Assembly: GCA_004762155.1 (NCBI GenBank)
Contig: SIHP01000007.1
Span: 223,721 to 287,720, forward strand
Source of the DNA: Flavobacteriaceae bacterium
GTDB taxonomy: Bacteria; Bacteroidota; Bacteroidia; Flavobacteriales; Flavobacteriaceae
DNA: 64,000 nucleotides
Direction: 5' to 3'
The translations under genes and the position numbers were made by a program. This document shows, piece after piece, positions 44,897 through 54,588 of the stretch. Each line of letters opens with the position of its first letter. The first letter of the stretch is position 1. A model generated the notes under the pieces. That model did no database searches, had not been told where the DNA came from, and was given only the letters and a program-made list of their open reading frames with translations.

Positions 44897-45321
44897 GTTT
44901 TGTTTGATTTTGAATGAACAACAATTTAGGTATATAATTTATTTTTAAATAATTTAAAGGGTTAAAAATTAGGTATTTAAAATATTGATAATAAAAAAAA
45001 CAGAAAGCATTTTTATGATATTTACACAAGAAAAAAAAGATAAAAAACAGCTATATAAATGGTGAAATATTAAAATAATGAATCGTTTTTTATGAAGTTT
45101 CTATTTTTTTTAAAAGTATTACTGATATTTTTCTAAACAGAATTCAATTTTTAGATAATTGAAGAAGTTTATCCAATGCGAAAACAATAGTAAAATATGG
45201 TTTCGCTACTTAAAACATTAATTAGTTGTGTTTCTTAAACTGTAATTATGTGTTTTTTATGAAGTTCCTAAAGATTTGTATTGAGAAGCTTTTTCCTTTT
45301 TTATTTGTGTGATAACCTTTT
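44897..45321. other. Intergenic stretch, no gene seen
   Basis: AT-rich sequence with no convincing open frame, RNA or repeat; it contains the upstream region of the aminotransferase gene. Confidence 0.5.
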
Positions 45322-45756
45322 TTAAAGTTCACTAAAATAAGGGTCTGTAGTCTTTAACAATCTATCTATTGTACCATCTTCATATGTAATGGTTAATTCA
45401 TCGTTAGAAATAGTATAGGTTACTATTGTAGTCACATCTCCGTCTACGTTAGTAATGGTATTTCCAACAACTGTATAGTTTGTTGTTCTTTGGCCGTCAA
45501 CAGAACATTCAGAATTTTCAAGGTTTAATACATATTCGTATTTGTATTCACCATTAGAGGTGTATTCATAAATACTTTCTTTGTCACATTCTTCAATGCT
45601 TATTGTTTCTCCGTCTTCTGTATAAGGAGTGAAATAATCAAGTCGCCATTTTCCAATTAAATCAGATCCATCGTTTGTTTCTGGTTCTCCGGAGCTATCA
45701 CTACAAGCGGTAAAAGTTAAAGCTAATGCTAAAGTAATTAGTGCTAATTTTTTCAT
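45322..45756 (-). CDS. Lipocalin-like lipoprotein
   Basis: The 144-residue lipoprotein (TFTACSD) has the short lipocalin-like pattern common in Bacteroidota: LIGKWRLDYF at the start of the barrel, then YEYTSNGEYKYEY and TYTISNDELTITYEDG. Such proteins are thought to bind small hydrophobic ligands in the envelope. The gene is isolated. Confidence 0.82.
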   Translation of the reverse strand: MKKLALITLALALTFTACSDSSGEPETNDGSDLIGKWRLDYFTPYTEDGETISIEECDKESIYEYTSNGEYKYEYVLNLENSECSVDGQRTTNYTVVGNTITNVDGDVTTIVTYTISNDELTITYEDGTIDRLLKTTDPYFSEL

Positions 45757-45986
45757 ATTTTTTTTAAAATTTGTTGCAAAACAAAATAATTAATCGGTTT
45801 AGTTTTAATAAAAATAAAATTAATTTATTAATCTTTCTGCGTTAACGATTGAACGGTTTGTTTGAGCTCTTTTAAATTGTTTTTAATTTAAAAAGCGAGT
45901 AGTGAAAGCGTGACCTTTAGGTAACGCTATTAACTTTAATATTAATACGTGGAGTTAAAAATTGATACCAAAAGTAAGTTAAAAAT

Positions 45987-46016
45987 AAACCCCTTAAGAT
46001 TGCTCATAAGGGGTTT
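45987..46016 (-). terminator. Terminator of the T9SS serine-protease gene
   Basis: Arms AAACCCCTTA and TAAGGGGTTT, 10-base loop; on the minus strand it is followed by ATTTTTA. Confidence 0.82.
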
Positions 46017-46037
46017 GTTTACTAGGTGTTATTTGTT

Positions 46038-48566
46038 TTATTCAATAACAAATCGTTTTGTGAATTTGTTTTCTACTTTTAATATATAAATACCAGGGTT
46101 AAACTGATTTGTATTAATAGTGCTAGTTTCGTTTACTTTACCTCTTTCTAAAGTTTGACCTAAAATGTTAATAATAGTGTAAGAAGCATTTGTTAAATTT
46201 CCATTAGTTCCAATTAACTGTAACTGATTTCCTTTTTTAACAGGGTTTGGAGCTATTTTGATGTTAGCAAAACCTTCATCTTCTGTACCTATTACATCAG
46301 TTCTAGTTCCTATTACATCTGTTACTTCAAAAAGAGATTCACTACATGAACCTTCGTATATTTTTACATTAGAGAATGTAGATACGTTTCCTGAGCCAGC
46401 ATCATTATCGTTAATAAATACCAATCTATCCATATTTCCTGTGTAAGAATCTCCAACAGGAATAACATAGGTTGTTGTACCACTTGAATAGTTGTCAAAG
46501 TTAGTAACTCCATAATCTTGAGTTCCGTATACTTTAAAGTATCTTGATGAAGTAAGTGTGTTATCATCTTCAAAACCTACTCCATGAATTTCACCTTCTG
46601 AAGAACCACTAAATTCAAATTCAATTACTGTGTTTGCAGTTACTGTATAGTCAAAAGGAATATATTTCCATGTGTTATTTGTTAATGTTAATGAAGCTCC
46701 TCCACCAGTTATTGAATAATCACCTGCTGAATCTTGTGTAGAAAAAGAAGTTATTGAATAGCTATTGAAATTTAAAGCGTCGCATTCTGTTCCAGGATTA
46801 GATCCGCCACCATCAGTAGTTAAAGAAAGGTCATCTATAGCAATATCACTAGACCAACTTGAACCAGTCGTACCAGAAAAACGAAGTCTTACTTCAGAAG
46901 CACCTGTATAGGAATTTAAACTTACAGATTCTGAATTCCATTGATCTCCTTGATCACCTGATAAAGACCACAGTGTAGACCAATTAGTACCGTCTGTAGA
47001 AACTTGTAAAGTTAATGATCCAACACTTGTTCCGTACATATGGTTTTGAAATGTAAATGTAGCTTGAGATTCGTTTGATAAATCAAAACAAGGACTTACT
47101 AGATTAGCTGTTGCATTAGCTCCAATTTGTCCTGTACTTCCGTTTGTAGAAGCTTCTAAAAACATGTAAAAAGATCCGTCTGCTCCAGCGCTTGGTCCTG
47201 TGCTTGAAGAAGGAGTTCCTGAAGCATCATTTGTCCAGTTACCATCATCATCAGTAGTTTGTGTCCATGCATCTCCAGATTCAAAACTTTCACTATAAGG
47301 AAAAGAAGTTACAGTTGAAGAACATTCCGTTGGTGTAGGTGGGTTTACAACACCGCCTCCATCAACACCATCATTTGGCATGTCTGATCCAATTGAGGTG
47401 ATCAATTCATCTGATCTACCATATGAACCATTTGGACAACCTCCTGTGTTATGAATTGCTATTACTAAGTTAGAGTTATAGTCTATTACTGGAGATCCAG
47501 AACTACCTCCTTCTGTATCTGCTAAATATCTTACAGTTTGACTGTTACTTAAATTAGTGTCAAAAACACTTGAAAATCCTGCAGAAGTTCCTCCAGAATC
47601 TGTAATAACCGATATTTCTTTTCTTCTTCCTCCTGGATGTTGTGGAATGTAAATTCTATCTCCTGCTGAAGTAACTGTTGAACTTAAACTTAAATAACCA
47701 TAAGTACTCGTTGGGTTTACAGGTAATTGTACCAAAGTATAATCTAAAGAAGAGCTAGTTTTAATAAATGTAGATGTAGAAGCTACTACATCTGTTGTTG
47801 CGTTACTAGTTTCAGAACAGTTTGTATATTGGTAGTTAAACATAAAATCTGTGTTTTGAGCATCTGAAGCAGATCCAATACAGTGATTATTTGTCATTAA
47901 ATTACCTTCGCTACCTAATAGCCAACCAGTACATAAAGAACTCCCACCTATTAATAATCTACAAACAGCTTTTGCTTTTTCAAACATTTCTGTTCCATCG
48001 TAACAAGCAATACTTTCTTTATCATCGTTAGAACATATAGCTTGTGATTTTGCGCTAGTTTCTAATTGTTGGCGAATTTTTTCTTCGCTGTATCCATAAG
48101 CAACTTTTTTAATCTCAAAACCTTTATAGTCACCAATGTCTCCAGACGAATATAGTTTTACAACTACTTTATCATCTAACATAACTCTAGACCAAAAATT
48201 ACTAATCATATTTTTATTTTGATCAATAATTTTTCCTTTTCCACCATATAAGATAGATTCTCCTGTTTCATTTCCAGTGATTTCAACATAATCACCTGGT
48301 GCTAAATCGAAATTCTCAAAATAAAGTTTTACGTAAGAAGAGTTTTTTGAAAAGAATTCTTTTTCAAAAACAACTTCTTTAATACTATTTGAAGTTGATT
48401 TGTTTTGGAATTTTACTTTTGTTAATTCTTGATACTTTTTTTGACTGATATTTACATCAGCATTAAATTCGTCTCCAACCTTTAAAACAGATTGAGCATT
48501 TAAATTTAAAGCAAATAAAAATACAGCGGTAAAAGCAACCGCTTTGTGAAGGGTATTTTTCATCAT
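46038..48566 (-). CDS. Secreted trypsin-like serine protease with MAM-like domain and T9SS sorting tail
   Basis: The 842-residue protein has a signal peptide (VFLFALNLNAQ), a prodomain, and a trypsin-like domain with a visible triad: His228 in MTNNHCIGS, Asp275 in LDYTLVQLP, Ser356 in EGGSSGSPVID. A MAM-like segment follows (FPYSESFESGDAW ... IAIDDLSL), then a second beta-sandwich region, and a C-terminal T9SS type A sorting domain (IAPNPVKKGNQLQL ... GIYILKVENKFTKRFVIE). It is predicted to pass the outer membrane by type IX secretion. Confidence 0.93.
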   Translation of the reverse strand: MMKNTLHKAVAFTAVFLFALNLNAQSVLKVGDEFNADVNISQKKYQELTKVKFQNKSTSNSIKEVVFEKEFFSKNSSYVKLYFENFDLAPGDYVEITGNETGESILYGGKGKIIDQNKNMISNFWSRVMLDDKVVVKLYSSGDIGDYKGFEIKKVAYGYSEEKIRQQLETSAKSQAICSNDDKESIACYDGTEMFEKAKAVCRLLIGGSSLCTGWLLGSEGNLMTNNHCIGSASDAQNTDFMFNYQYTNCSETSNATTDVVASTSTFIKTSSSLDYTLVQLPVNPTSTYGYLSLSSTVTSAGDRIYIPQHPGGRRKEISVITDSGGTSAGFSSVFDTNLSNSQTVRYLADTEGGSSGSPVIDYNSNLVIAIHNTGGCPNGSYGRSDELITSIGSDMPNDGVDGGGVVNPPTPTECSSTVTSFPYSESFESGDAWTQTTDDDGNWTNDASGTPSSSTGPSAGADGSFYMFLEASTNGSTGQIGANATANLVSPCFDLSNESQATFTFQNHMYGTSVGSLTLQVSTDGTNWSTLWSLSGDQGDQWNSESVSLNSYTGASEVRLRFSGTTGSSWSSDIAIDDLSLTTDGGGSNPGTECDALNFNSYSITSFSTQDSAGDYSITGGGASLTLTNNTWKYIPFDYTVTANTVIEFEFSGSSEGEIHGVGFEDDNTLTSSRYFKVYGTQDYGVTNFDNYSSGTTTYVIPVGDSYTGNMDRLVFINDNDAGSGNVSTFSNVKIYEGSCSESLFEVTDVIGTRTDVIGTEDEGFANIKIAPNPVKKGNQLQLIGTNGNLTNASYTIINILGQTLERGKVNETSTINTNQFNPGIYILKVENKFTKRFVIE

Positions 48567-48598
48567 AATTAAAATTTAGTTAATTGATTTATTTGTAA

Positions 48599-48606
48599 CA
48601 AACTTA
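48599..48606 (-). promoter_or_regulatory. -7 box of the serine-protease gene
   Basis: TAAGTTTG on the minus strand, 32 bp before the ATG; a perfect inverted repeat lies just upstream (48627-48651). Confidence 0.5.
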
Positions 48607-48626
48607 ATGAAAAATGACGTTTGTTA

Positions 48627-48651
48627 ACATAATATTATTAAAATATTATGT
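48627..48651. repeat. Perfect 10-bp inverted repeat upstream of the protease promoter
   Basis: ACATAATATT and AATATTATGT are separated by 5 bases, about 20-45 bp upstream of the -7 box. It could be an operator. Confidence 0.4.
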
Positions 48652-49465
48652 ATTAGCACGTTTAATTTACATGAATGGTATGAATATGATTATATGTTAG
48701 GTTTTTTTATGAAATAAGTCTTAAAATTTGATTTTAAGGTGTGAATCGTTTTTTAAGATGTTAAATAGTCATAATGTTTTTAGTTTATGTTGAGGTTTAT
48801 TGTTAAAAATCCTGAGTTTTTAAAAATCTAAGTTTTTTAAGTAGATGATCTATCACTTTTACTAAATGACGTTTTTGGATTTTGCGTTTCCGGAACTAGA
48901 GAAGGAGAAAAACTAGAACCTCTTATTTTTTACGAAGCTGAAGAATGGGCTTGGAAATCTTTTTTTGAAACAATTACGTATGTTGATTAAAACAAAAAAC
49001 AACAACGTTATATAGGGAACAACGTTGTTGAATTAAGCAATATAGTTACTAAGATAGGGATTAACTATATTTATAGAGTACTGTGTTTTTTATGTAAGGA
49101 TTGTGTATTAGCTGTTAAGTATTTGAAACAATATTTATAAGCTAATTTACCTTTTTTTAATTTGTTGTATATAATCTACATGTATTATAAATAGTTGATT
49201 TTAAGTTGTTTAAAATAATTTTCATATAAATATCGGTGCAAATATATACTAGTAGTTTTCTTTAAAGAACATCAAAATTATCTTATTTATGCTGTTAATT
49301 AACTATTGATTGATTTTTTAATTAAGACGTGTTTTGTGAAGTGAAAATAGTTTTGAACATACTTTTTTAATCTAGGAAGCTTTTATCAATTGTATCTTTT
49401 TTATATTGCGGTAACATGGTGTAATAGTCAAGCATTTTTTTTAGAGTTTAATTTTTGTTTTAGAT
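48652..49465. other. Sparse region with only a gene fragment
   Basis: Apart from the coding remnant at 48841-48990, I see no convincing frame or RNA. It is AT-rich and separates the protease from two small orphan genes. Confidence 0.5.
48841..48990 (+). pseudogene. C-terminal coding fragment of an unknown gene
   Basis: A 49-codon frame with coding-like composition (NDVFGFCVSGTREGEKLEPL, 20 residues, then FYEAEEWAWKSFF) starts directly after an in-frame TAA, has no ATG and ends at a TAA at 48988. It reads like the C-terminal remnant of a small acidic protein. The family is not recognised. Confidence 0.5.
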
Positions 49466-49870
49466 ATGGATATTTTATCAATTGATTTATGGCCAAATAG
49501 ATGGTTTGGCATTTGGAGAGAATATGGTGATAGTTATAAAAAGTGTCCTAGTGTTAATGAGTATATTTTTCCAGAAATTGTAAAAAAATATGAATTAAAT
49601 AAACTCTTAAATTATTTAAGAAATTGTCAAGCTATATCTGCTACAAGTAGGGTGCATTTCCCAGATCCAATGACAGGGGAGATTATAAATGGGTCCATTT
49701 GTTATAGAACAGATGGAGAATGGTTGTGGTTGGATGACTTACCTGATTATATAGAAAAACATTCAGTAGCTATACCAAATGAATTTCTAAAGAATATTAT
49801 AGATAATGTATATATCCCCTTAGAATGGTCAGGTGATTTTAAAAATCTAGATTGGCCTTTTCTTACTTAA
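49466..49870 (+). CDS. Small orphan protein, immunity-like
   Basis: The 134-residue acidic, Trp-rich protein lacks a signal peptide (MDILSIDLWPNRWFGIWREY, 20 residues; later RTDGEWLWLDDLPDYIEKH). I do not recognise a family. Its size and isolated place beside another small orphan resemble cytoplasmic immunity proteins of polymorphic toxins, but no toxin is seen, so this is only a suggestion. It is 15 bp upstream of the next small gene. Confidence 0.6.
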   Translation: MDILSIDLWPNRWFGIWREYGDSYKKCPSVNEYIFPEIVKKYELNKLLNYLRNCQAISATSRVHFPDPMTGEIINGSICYRTDGEWLWLDDLPDYIEKHSVAIPNEFLKNIIDNVYIPLEWSGDFKNLDWPFLT

Positions 49871-49885
49871 AATGAAAATAGATTT

Positions 49886-50194
49886 ATGAGTGTTTTTAAT
49901 GAGTTATGTTTTAGTTTAAAACCATTTGAAGTTTTCATTAATGAAGATATCTTAATTGATGATTTTATTGATTTTGCAGTAAGTAAGAAAGTTTCTATCT
50001 GTGGAAGTTTAGATGTTGGATTTTGTTTTTGTGCTGAAAAAAAAGAATTGCCTTATCAATTAAAACAGGACTTTATAAGTTTTTTGCGTCAACAGTATTT
50101 TGATAGAATAGAAACTATCTTTTTTGAGATTTATAATGAGAGTGAGGAAGAGTTTAAGATTATTGAGAAGATTCAAATTAGTGACCTAATTTGA
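49886..50194 (+). CDS. Small orphan protein of unknown function
   Basis: The 102-residue acidic protein (LIDDFIDFAVSKKVSICGS ... DRIETIFFEIYNESEEEF) has no recognised domain or signal peptide. It follows the 134-residue orphan by 15 bp on the same strand, so the two likely form one transcript. Confidence 0.6.
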   Translation: MSVFNELCFSLKPFEVFINEDILIDDFIDFAVSKKVSICGSLDVGFCFCAEKKELPYQLKQDFISFLRQQYFDRIETIFFEIYNESEEEFKIIEKIQISDLI

Positions 50195-50283
50195 ATTGTT
50201 GATTAAATAGAAAAGAAAGTTCTTGTATGTTTTTATAGATTAGTGTTATAAGTTTTATCTGTTACTGAGAAGAAATTGTTAAG

Positions 50284-51528
50284 CTAGTTTAACATTTTTA
50301 ATACCTGCACCTTTTTCTTTTCTAAAAAATCTTTTTCTAATGAGTTGTTTACGTTTTCTAAAGCTAAATTAATATAGTTTATTGCTTCTTTAACTTTTTT
50401 TGTTTGTAGGTAATAGTCAGCTTTAGCACTATAAAAAAGATAAGAACGTTGTTCAAAATCATCAGCATTAATTTGCTTAAAATAAGTGTTCGCTTTTATG
50501 TAGTTTTTTTGTTGTAAAGAAATAACTGCCATGGTAAGTATATGCGAAGGCATTGGTTGTAGTTTATAAAGATGTTCATACCAATACAATATTTTATTCC
50601 AATTTGTCTCTTCAAAAGTTTTGGCTTTTAAATGTTCAGCAGCAATTGCAGCTTCATAATGATAACAAGAAAATACTTCTTCGGTAACTGCTTTTGTCAT
50701 CATAGCATTGCCTAATTGAATCAAAGGGAAATACCACAAACTTCTATTTTGATGTTTTAAATCAAAAACTTCGTTATTGGTTGTTTTTGAATCTAATCTT
50801 GCAGCATGAAAACACATTAAGGCAAACAAAGCATAACTTTCTGGAGGGCGAGTATGTTTATTTTTAAGTAAGAATTTACAAAGTCGCATTGCTTCTCCAC
50901 ACAATTCTTTTCTAACTAAAATTTCTTTTTTATTAGAATGAAAACCTTCGTTAAAAATTAGATATAAAATTTCTAAAACATTTTCTAATCGAGTAACAAG
51001 TTCTTTGCCTTGGGGAATAGCAAATTTTAAATTGGCTTTTAAAATAGCTTTTCGAGCTCTGGATAAACGTTTTTTTACGGTTTCTTCCTTGGTTAATAAT
51101 GCTGATGAAATTTCTTTACTACTAAAACCAGATATTGTTTTTAAAGCAAAAGCAATCCGGTCTTTAGCCTCTAATTTAGGATGACAAGCTGTAAATATCA
51201 TTCGTAATTGGGCATCTTCAATCTCGTTATCTAAAAACAAGTTGTTTACGGTAATAGTGTCAATTCCGTTTTTTAGTTCTGGAAGTAATTTTTGAGAAGC
51301 TTTTAATTTTCTAAAAATATCTAAAACTCTATTTTTAGCTGCTTGAGTTAGCCAAGCTTCAGGGTTTTTAGGTTGTTTATTTCGCCAAGTTAACGTAGCT
51401 TTTAAAAAAGTATCTTGTACAGCATCTTCTATAATTTCAAGATGTGCTAATCCAAATATTCGGGTTAAAACAGAAACCATCTTTCCGCTATGATGGCGAA
51501 AAAGATGGTCTATTTGTTTTGATTCCAT
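50284..51528 (-). CDS. ECF sigma factor with C-terminal extension (ECF42-like, DUF6596)
   Basis: The 414-residue protein has sigma-70 region 2 near its N terminus (AHLEIIEDAVQDTFLKA), region 4 at about residues 110-165 (LKTISGFSSKEISSALLTKE, 20 residues) and a long helical, TPR-like C-terminal extension (residues 175-414) with the conserved YLIFNEGFHS. This is the layout of ECF42-type sigma factors, which are paired with DGPF/YciI proteins rather than with anti-sigma factors; exactly that partner overlaps its start by 1 bp. The extension is thought to control activity. Confidence 0.93.
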   Translation of the reverse strand: MESKQIDHLFRHHSGKMVSVLTRIFGLAHLEIIEDAVQDTFLKATLTWRNKQPKNPEAWLTQAAKNRVLDIFRKLKASQKLLPELKNGIDTITVNNLFLDNEIEDAQLRMIFTACHPKLEAKDRIAFALKTISGFSSKEISSALLTKEETVKKRLSRARKAILKANLKFAIPQGKELVTRLENVLEILYLIFNEGFHSNKKEILVRKELCGEAMRLCKFLLKNKHTRPPESYALFALMCFHAARLDSKTTNNEVFDLKHQNRSLWYFPLIQLGNAMMTKAVTEEVFSCYHYEAAIAAEHLKAKTFEETNWNKILYWYEHLYKLQPMPSHILTMAVISLQQKNYIKANTYFKQINADDFEQRSYLFYSAKADYYLQTKKVKEAINYINLALENVNNSLEKDFLEKKKVQVLKMLN

Positions 51529-51875
51529 TACCTGTCGAAAACCATTACTTCACGAATTTCAACTGTTCCACCTAAATCGTAATCCGGAAAATCTTGCGCA
51601 ATTACTTCAACTTCATCAAAGTTTTTAGCAACTACTAGATAATAGCCACCAACGATTTCTTTAACTTCAGCAGAAGTAAAATCTGTTACAGTTCTGTCTT
51701 TACCAACAATACGTCTCATGTTTGGATTTAAAGCGTTTCCGCCTCTTAAATGACCAGCTTGTTCCATTTTATTTCCCCAAGCAAACCATTTTCCCATTCG
51801 GCTTTGTAGTTCCTCAGGAGAAAGTCCTAAATCGGCATAATCTGCTCCAATAAAAATCATCATAAATTCTTTCAT
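51528..51875 (-). CDS. YciI/DGPF-domain protein
   Basis: The 115-residue protein belongs to the YciI-related DGPF family (MKEFMMIFIGADYADLGLS ... GGYYLVVAKNFDEVEVIAQD, 20 residues in the second part, then EIREVM). The usual DGPF motif is changed here to VTDFTSAEVKEIVGGYY. It is translationally coupled to the ECF sigma gene, the standard ECF42 arrangement in which DGPF genes are the target. The biochemical role is unknown. Confidence 0.9.
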   Translation of the reverse strand: MKEFMMIFIGADYADLGLSPEELQSRMGKWFAWGNKMEQAGHLRGGNALNPNMRRIVGKDRTVTDFTSAEVKEIVGGYYLVVAKNFDEVEVIAQDFPDYDLGGTVEIREVMVFDR

Positions 51876-51942
51876 AATTTTAAAGTTTTAAATTGTTTTA
51901 CACTAGTAAGACGTTTCTCAAAATTAAAAAAGGGACAGATTT

Positions 51943-53526
51943 TTAATTTTTATTTTCTAGTTCAAATACTTTTTCCAACATTTTATCATCAGATTGCATT
52001 ACTCTATATAACCCTTCGTCTCTAAATAGTTCTCTTGCAATGGTTGTTTTTAAAAACTTTTTTAGTTTCTGTTTTGTTTTACTTGAAAGATTATATGTTT
52101 TTAAGTTCTTAAAAAATACGTCAGAAACAGTATTGTCTTTATCAAAATTATTAATGAAATCATTTACAGATAACTTAGAGAGTTTACCGCGATTTTCATC
52201 AACATAATTAAAAGAAAAATCATTTAAATTACCATAATAATACGATGGTAAATAACTAGTTGTGTCCATAGCAACAAAAACATCTGGCACAATACCACCA
52301 CCACCGAAAACAATTTTTCCTTTAGGTGTTTTAAATTGCAAACTATCTATAGTTTTTATACTGTCTTTATGAAATAATTCACCACTTTTATAACGTTCTT
52401 GAATATCATTTTGATAGCTTGTAGTCGTTTTATTGGTGTTGTTTCCTTTCTTTTTATAAGGTTTTTGAATAGAACGACCAGTTGGTGTGTAATAACGGGC
52501 AGTAGTTAGACGAACCGCAGAACCATCACCTAAATCCATTTCTTCTTGTACCAAACCTTTACCAAAAGAACGTCTACCAATAATTATTCCTTTATCATTG
52601 TCTTGTAATGCTCCGGCAACAATTTCAGAAGCAGAAGCAGAGTTTTCGTCAATTAAAACATATAAACCACCTTGTTCAAAATCGCCTTTTTCTGTAGCAA
52701 AATATTCGTATAAATCATTCTTGTTGTTTTTTGTAAAAACAATAAGCTTTTCATCTTCTAAGAATTCATCTACAATTTTATTTGCAATATCTATAAAGCC
52801 ACCGCCATTACCTCTTAAGTCTAAAACTAAATCGGTAACATTGTTTTCTTCTTTAAGTTGTGTTAACGAACTTTTAAATTCTTGATAAGTGTTACGAGCA
52901 AAACGATCTATTTTTATATAACCAATACTATCGTTTAACATATAAGCAACATCTACACTTTTAATATTTACTTTACCTCGTTTAATGTTGACGTTAAATA
53001 AACTATCTGTTGTTTTTCGGTATACTTGAACAGTAACTTCTGTATTAGGTTGTCCTTTAAGTTTTTTTAAAATTTGATCATTTTTTATTTTCTTTCCATA
53101 AAGAGTATCCTTATTTGCTATTAAAATCCTATCACCAGCTTTAATACCAGCTTTAATACTTGGGCCACCTTTTATAGTTTGAATAACTGTAATAGAATCG
53201 TTAATAATTCTAAATTGCACACCAATTCCTACAAAATTACCTTGCATGTTTTCTGTAACGGCTTGTAAGTTTTCTCTGGGAATATAAACAGAGTGTGGAT
53301 CTAATTTTTCTAGCATTTTAGCAATAGCGTCGTCCAATAACTCATCTGTATTAATAGTATCTACATAATCATGTTGAATAAAATTAATTAAACGTTTTAT
53401 TTTTTGTTCTTTTGCTGAATTATTTACGATGGCTAGACTGGAACTTCCGTTACTAAAAAAAGTACCGATAAGAATTCCAAAAACCATAGCTAAGGCAAAA
53501 TATAAGGGGAGATTATTTTTATTCAT
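51943..53526 (-). CDS. S41-family C-terminal processing peptidase (CtpA-like)
   Basis: The start at 53526 (MNKNNLPLYF) is preferred; an ATG at 53547 adds seven residues. It overlaps the deaminase stop by 8 bp. The 527-residue protein has an N-terminal membrane anchor (YFALAMVFGILIGTFFS), a PDZ domain (GIGVQFRIINDSITVIQTI ... IKAGDRILIAN) and the S41 core with DLRGNGGG, the Ser in IDENSASASEIVAGAL and the Lys in RSFGKGLVQ, giving an intact Ser-Lys dyad. It acts in the periplasm on C-terminal tails or damaged proteins. Confidence 0.95.
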   Translation of the reverse strand: MNKNNLPLYFALAMVFGILIGTFFSNGSSSLAIVNNSAKEQKIKRLINFIQHDYVDTINTDELLDDAIAKMLEKLDPHSVYIPRENLQAVTENMQGNFVGIGVQFRIINDSITVIQTIKGGPSIKAGIKAGDRILIANKDTLYGKKIKNDQILKKLKGQPNTEVTVQVYRKTTDSLFNVNIKRGKVNIKSVDVAYMLNDSIGYIKIDRFARNTYQEFKSSLTQLKEENNVTDLVLDLRGNGGGFIDIANKIVDEFLEDEKLIVFTKNNKNDLYEYFATEKGDFEQGGLYVLIDENSASASEIVAGALQDNDKGIIIGRRSFGKGLVQEEMDLGDGSAVRLTTARYYTPTGRSIQKPYKKKGNNTNKTTTSYQNDIQERYKSGELFHKDSIKTIDSLQFKTPKGKIVFGGGGIVPDVFVAMDTTSYLPSYYYGNLNDFSFNYVDENRGKLSKLSVNDFINNFDKDNTVSDVFFKNLKTYNLSSKTKQKLKKFLKTTIARELFRDEGLYRVMQSDDKMLEKVFELENKN

Positions 53527-53941
53527 GGGGTAAATGCGTGAGTTCAACTCCTGCTTTTTCTAAAAATTCTAAACCAGTAGTATCTTTATATTTATTTGCG
53601 TAAACAACTTTTTTTATTCCAGCTTGGTGTATTAGTTTACTACATTGTTGGCAAGGTGATAATGTAATATATAATGTAGCTCCTTTACACGATTGTGTAG
53701 AGTTTGCTACTTTTAAAATAGCATTAGCTTCTGCATGTAAAACATACCATTTTGTATAGCCTTCTTCATCTTCACAAGGATTTTCAAAACCAGTTGGCGT
53801 ACCATTATATCCGTCAGAAATAATCATTCTGTCTTTTACAATAATTGCACCTACTTTTCTACGATGACAATGTGATAATTCTGCCCACTCAAAAGCCATT
53901 CTTAAATAAGCTTTTGCGTATTTTAATTCTTTTTTAGTCAA
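53519..53941 (-). CDS. dCMP/deoxycytidylate deaminase-like zinc deaminase
   Basis: The 140-residue protein has the zinc motif HAEANAIL with the catalytic Glu and PCQQCSKLI, plus the N-terminal GAIIVKDRMIISDGYNGTP typical of dCMP deaminases (ComEB-like). It converts dCMP to dUMP for thymidylate synthesis. Its end overlaps the S41 protease start by 8 bp. Confidence 0.94.
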   Translation of the reverse strand: MTKKELKYAKAYLRMAFEWAELSHCHRRKVGAIIVKDRMIISDGYNGTPTGFENPCEDEEGYTKWYVLHAEANAILKVANSTQSCKGATLYITLSPCQQCSKLIHQAGIKKVVYANKYKDTTGLEFLEKAGVELTHLPHE

Positions 53942-53991
53942 GAGATTATAATTTTTAAAAGGCTAAATCAATAACTTTTTATTCGTATTAA

Positions 53992-54573
53992 TTACCAAAA
54001 CACTCTATTGATCATCATTTGAAAAGCAAATCCAATAACTATAGAAGAAGCTATTAAAATCCAATCACGACGATTTACGCCAAATACAGATTGTATTAAA
54101 GAGCCAACAAGTAAAATTATAAATACAATAATTACTTGAGCAACTTCCACACCAATTGCAAATTCTAACAAAGGAAAGAATTTATCTTTGGAGCTACCAA
54201 TCATCATTTTAAAATAATTAGAGAATCCAAGTCCATGAATCAATCCAAAAAACAAAGCAAAAAATAAATTCTGATTTTCTTTTCCAACGGATGCTTTTTT
54301 GGCGGTTAATACATTCATTAAACCAGTTATAAAAATGGTTAAAGGAATTAAAAACTCCACTAAATCTGCTCTTACATTTATAATTCCGTAAGCAGATAAA
54401 GCTAAAGTTATTGAATGACCAATGGTGAATAATGTAATTAACCATATTACTTTAGTCCATTGTTTAAACTGATAAACAACAGCTAAAACAATTAAAAATA
54501 AAATATGATCATAAGCTTTAATGTCTAAAACATGGAACAAGCCCATTTTAAAATAAAAAATAAAATCTTGCAT
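53992..54573 (-). CDS. HupE/UreJ-family membrane protein
   Basis: The 193-residue protein has about six membrane segments and the family motifs GLFHVLDIKAYDHILFLIVL (20 residues), TLFTIGHSITLALSAY and FGLIHGLGFS. Relatives are linked to nickel or other metal handling; in Bacteroidota they are frequent with no hydrogenase or urease nearby, as here. It lies 15 bp downstream of the Lrp gene. Confidence 0.9.
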   Translation of the reverse strand: MQDFIFYFKMGLFHVLDIKAYDHILFLIVLAVVYQFKQWTKVIWLITLFTIGHSITLALSAYGIINVRADLVEFLIPLTIFITGLMNVLTAKKASVGKENQNLFFALFFGLIHGLGFSNYFKMMIGSSKDKFFPLLEFAIGVEVAQVIIVFIILLVGSLIQSVFGVNRRDWILIASSIVIGFAFQMMINRVFW

Positions 54574-54588
54574 TAATAAAGGGGATTG

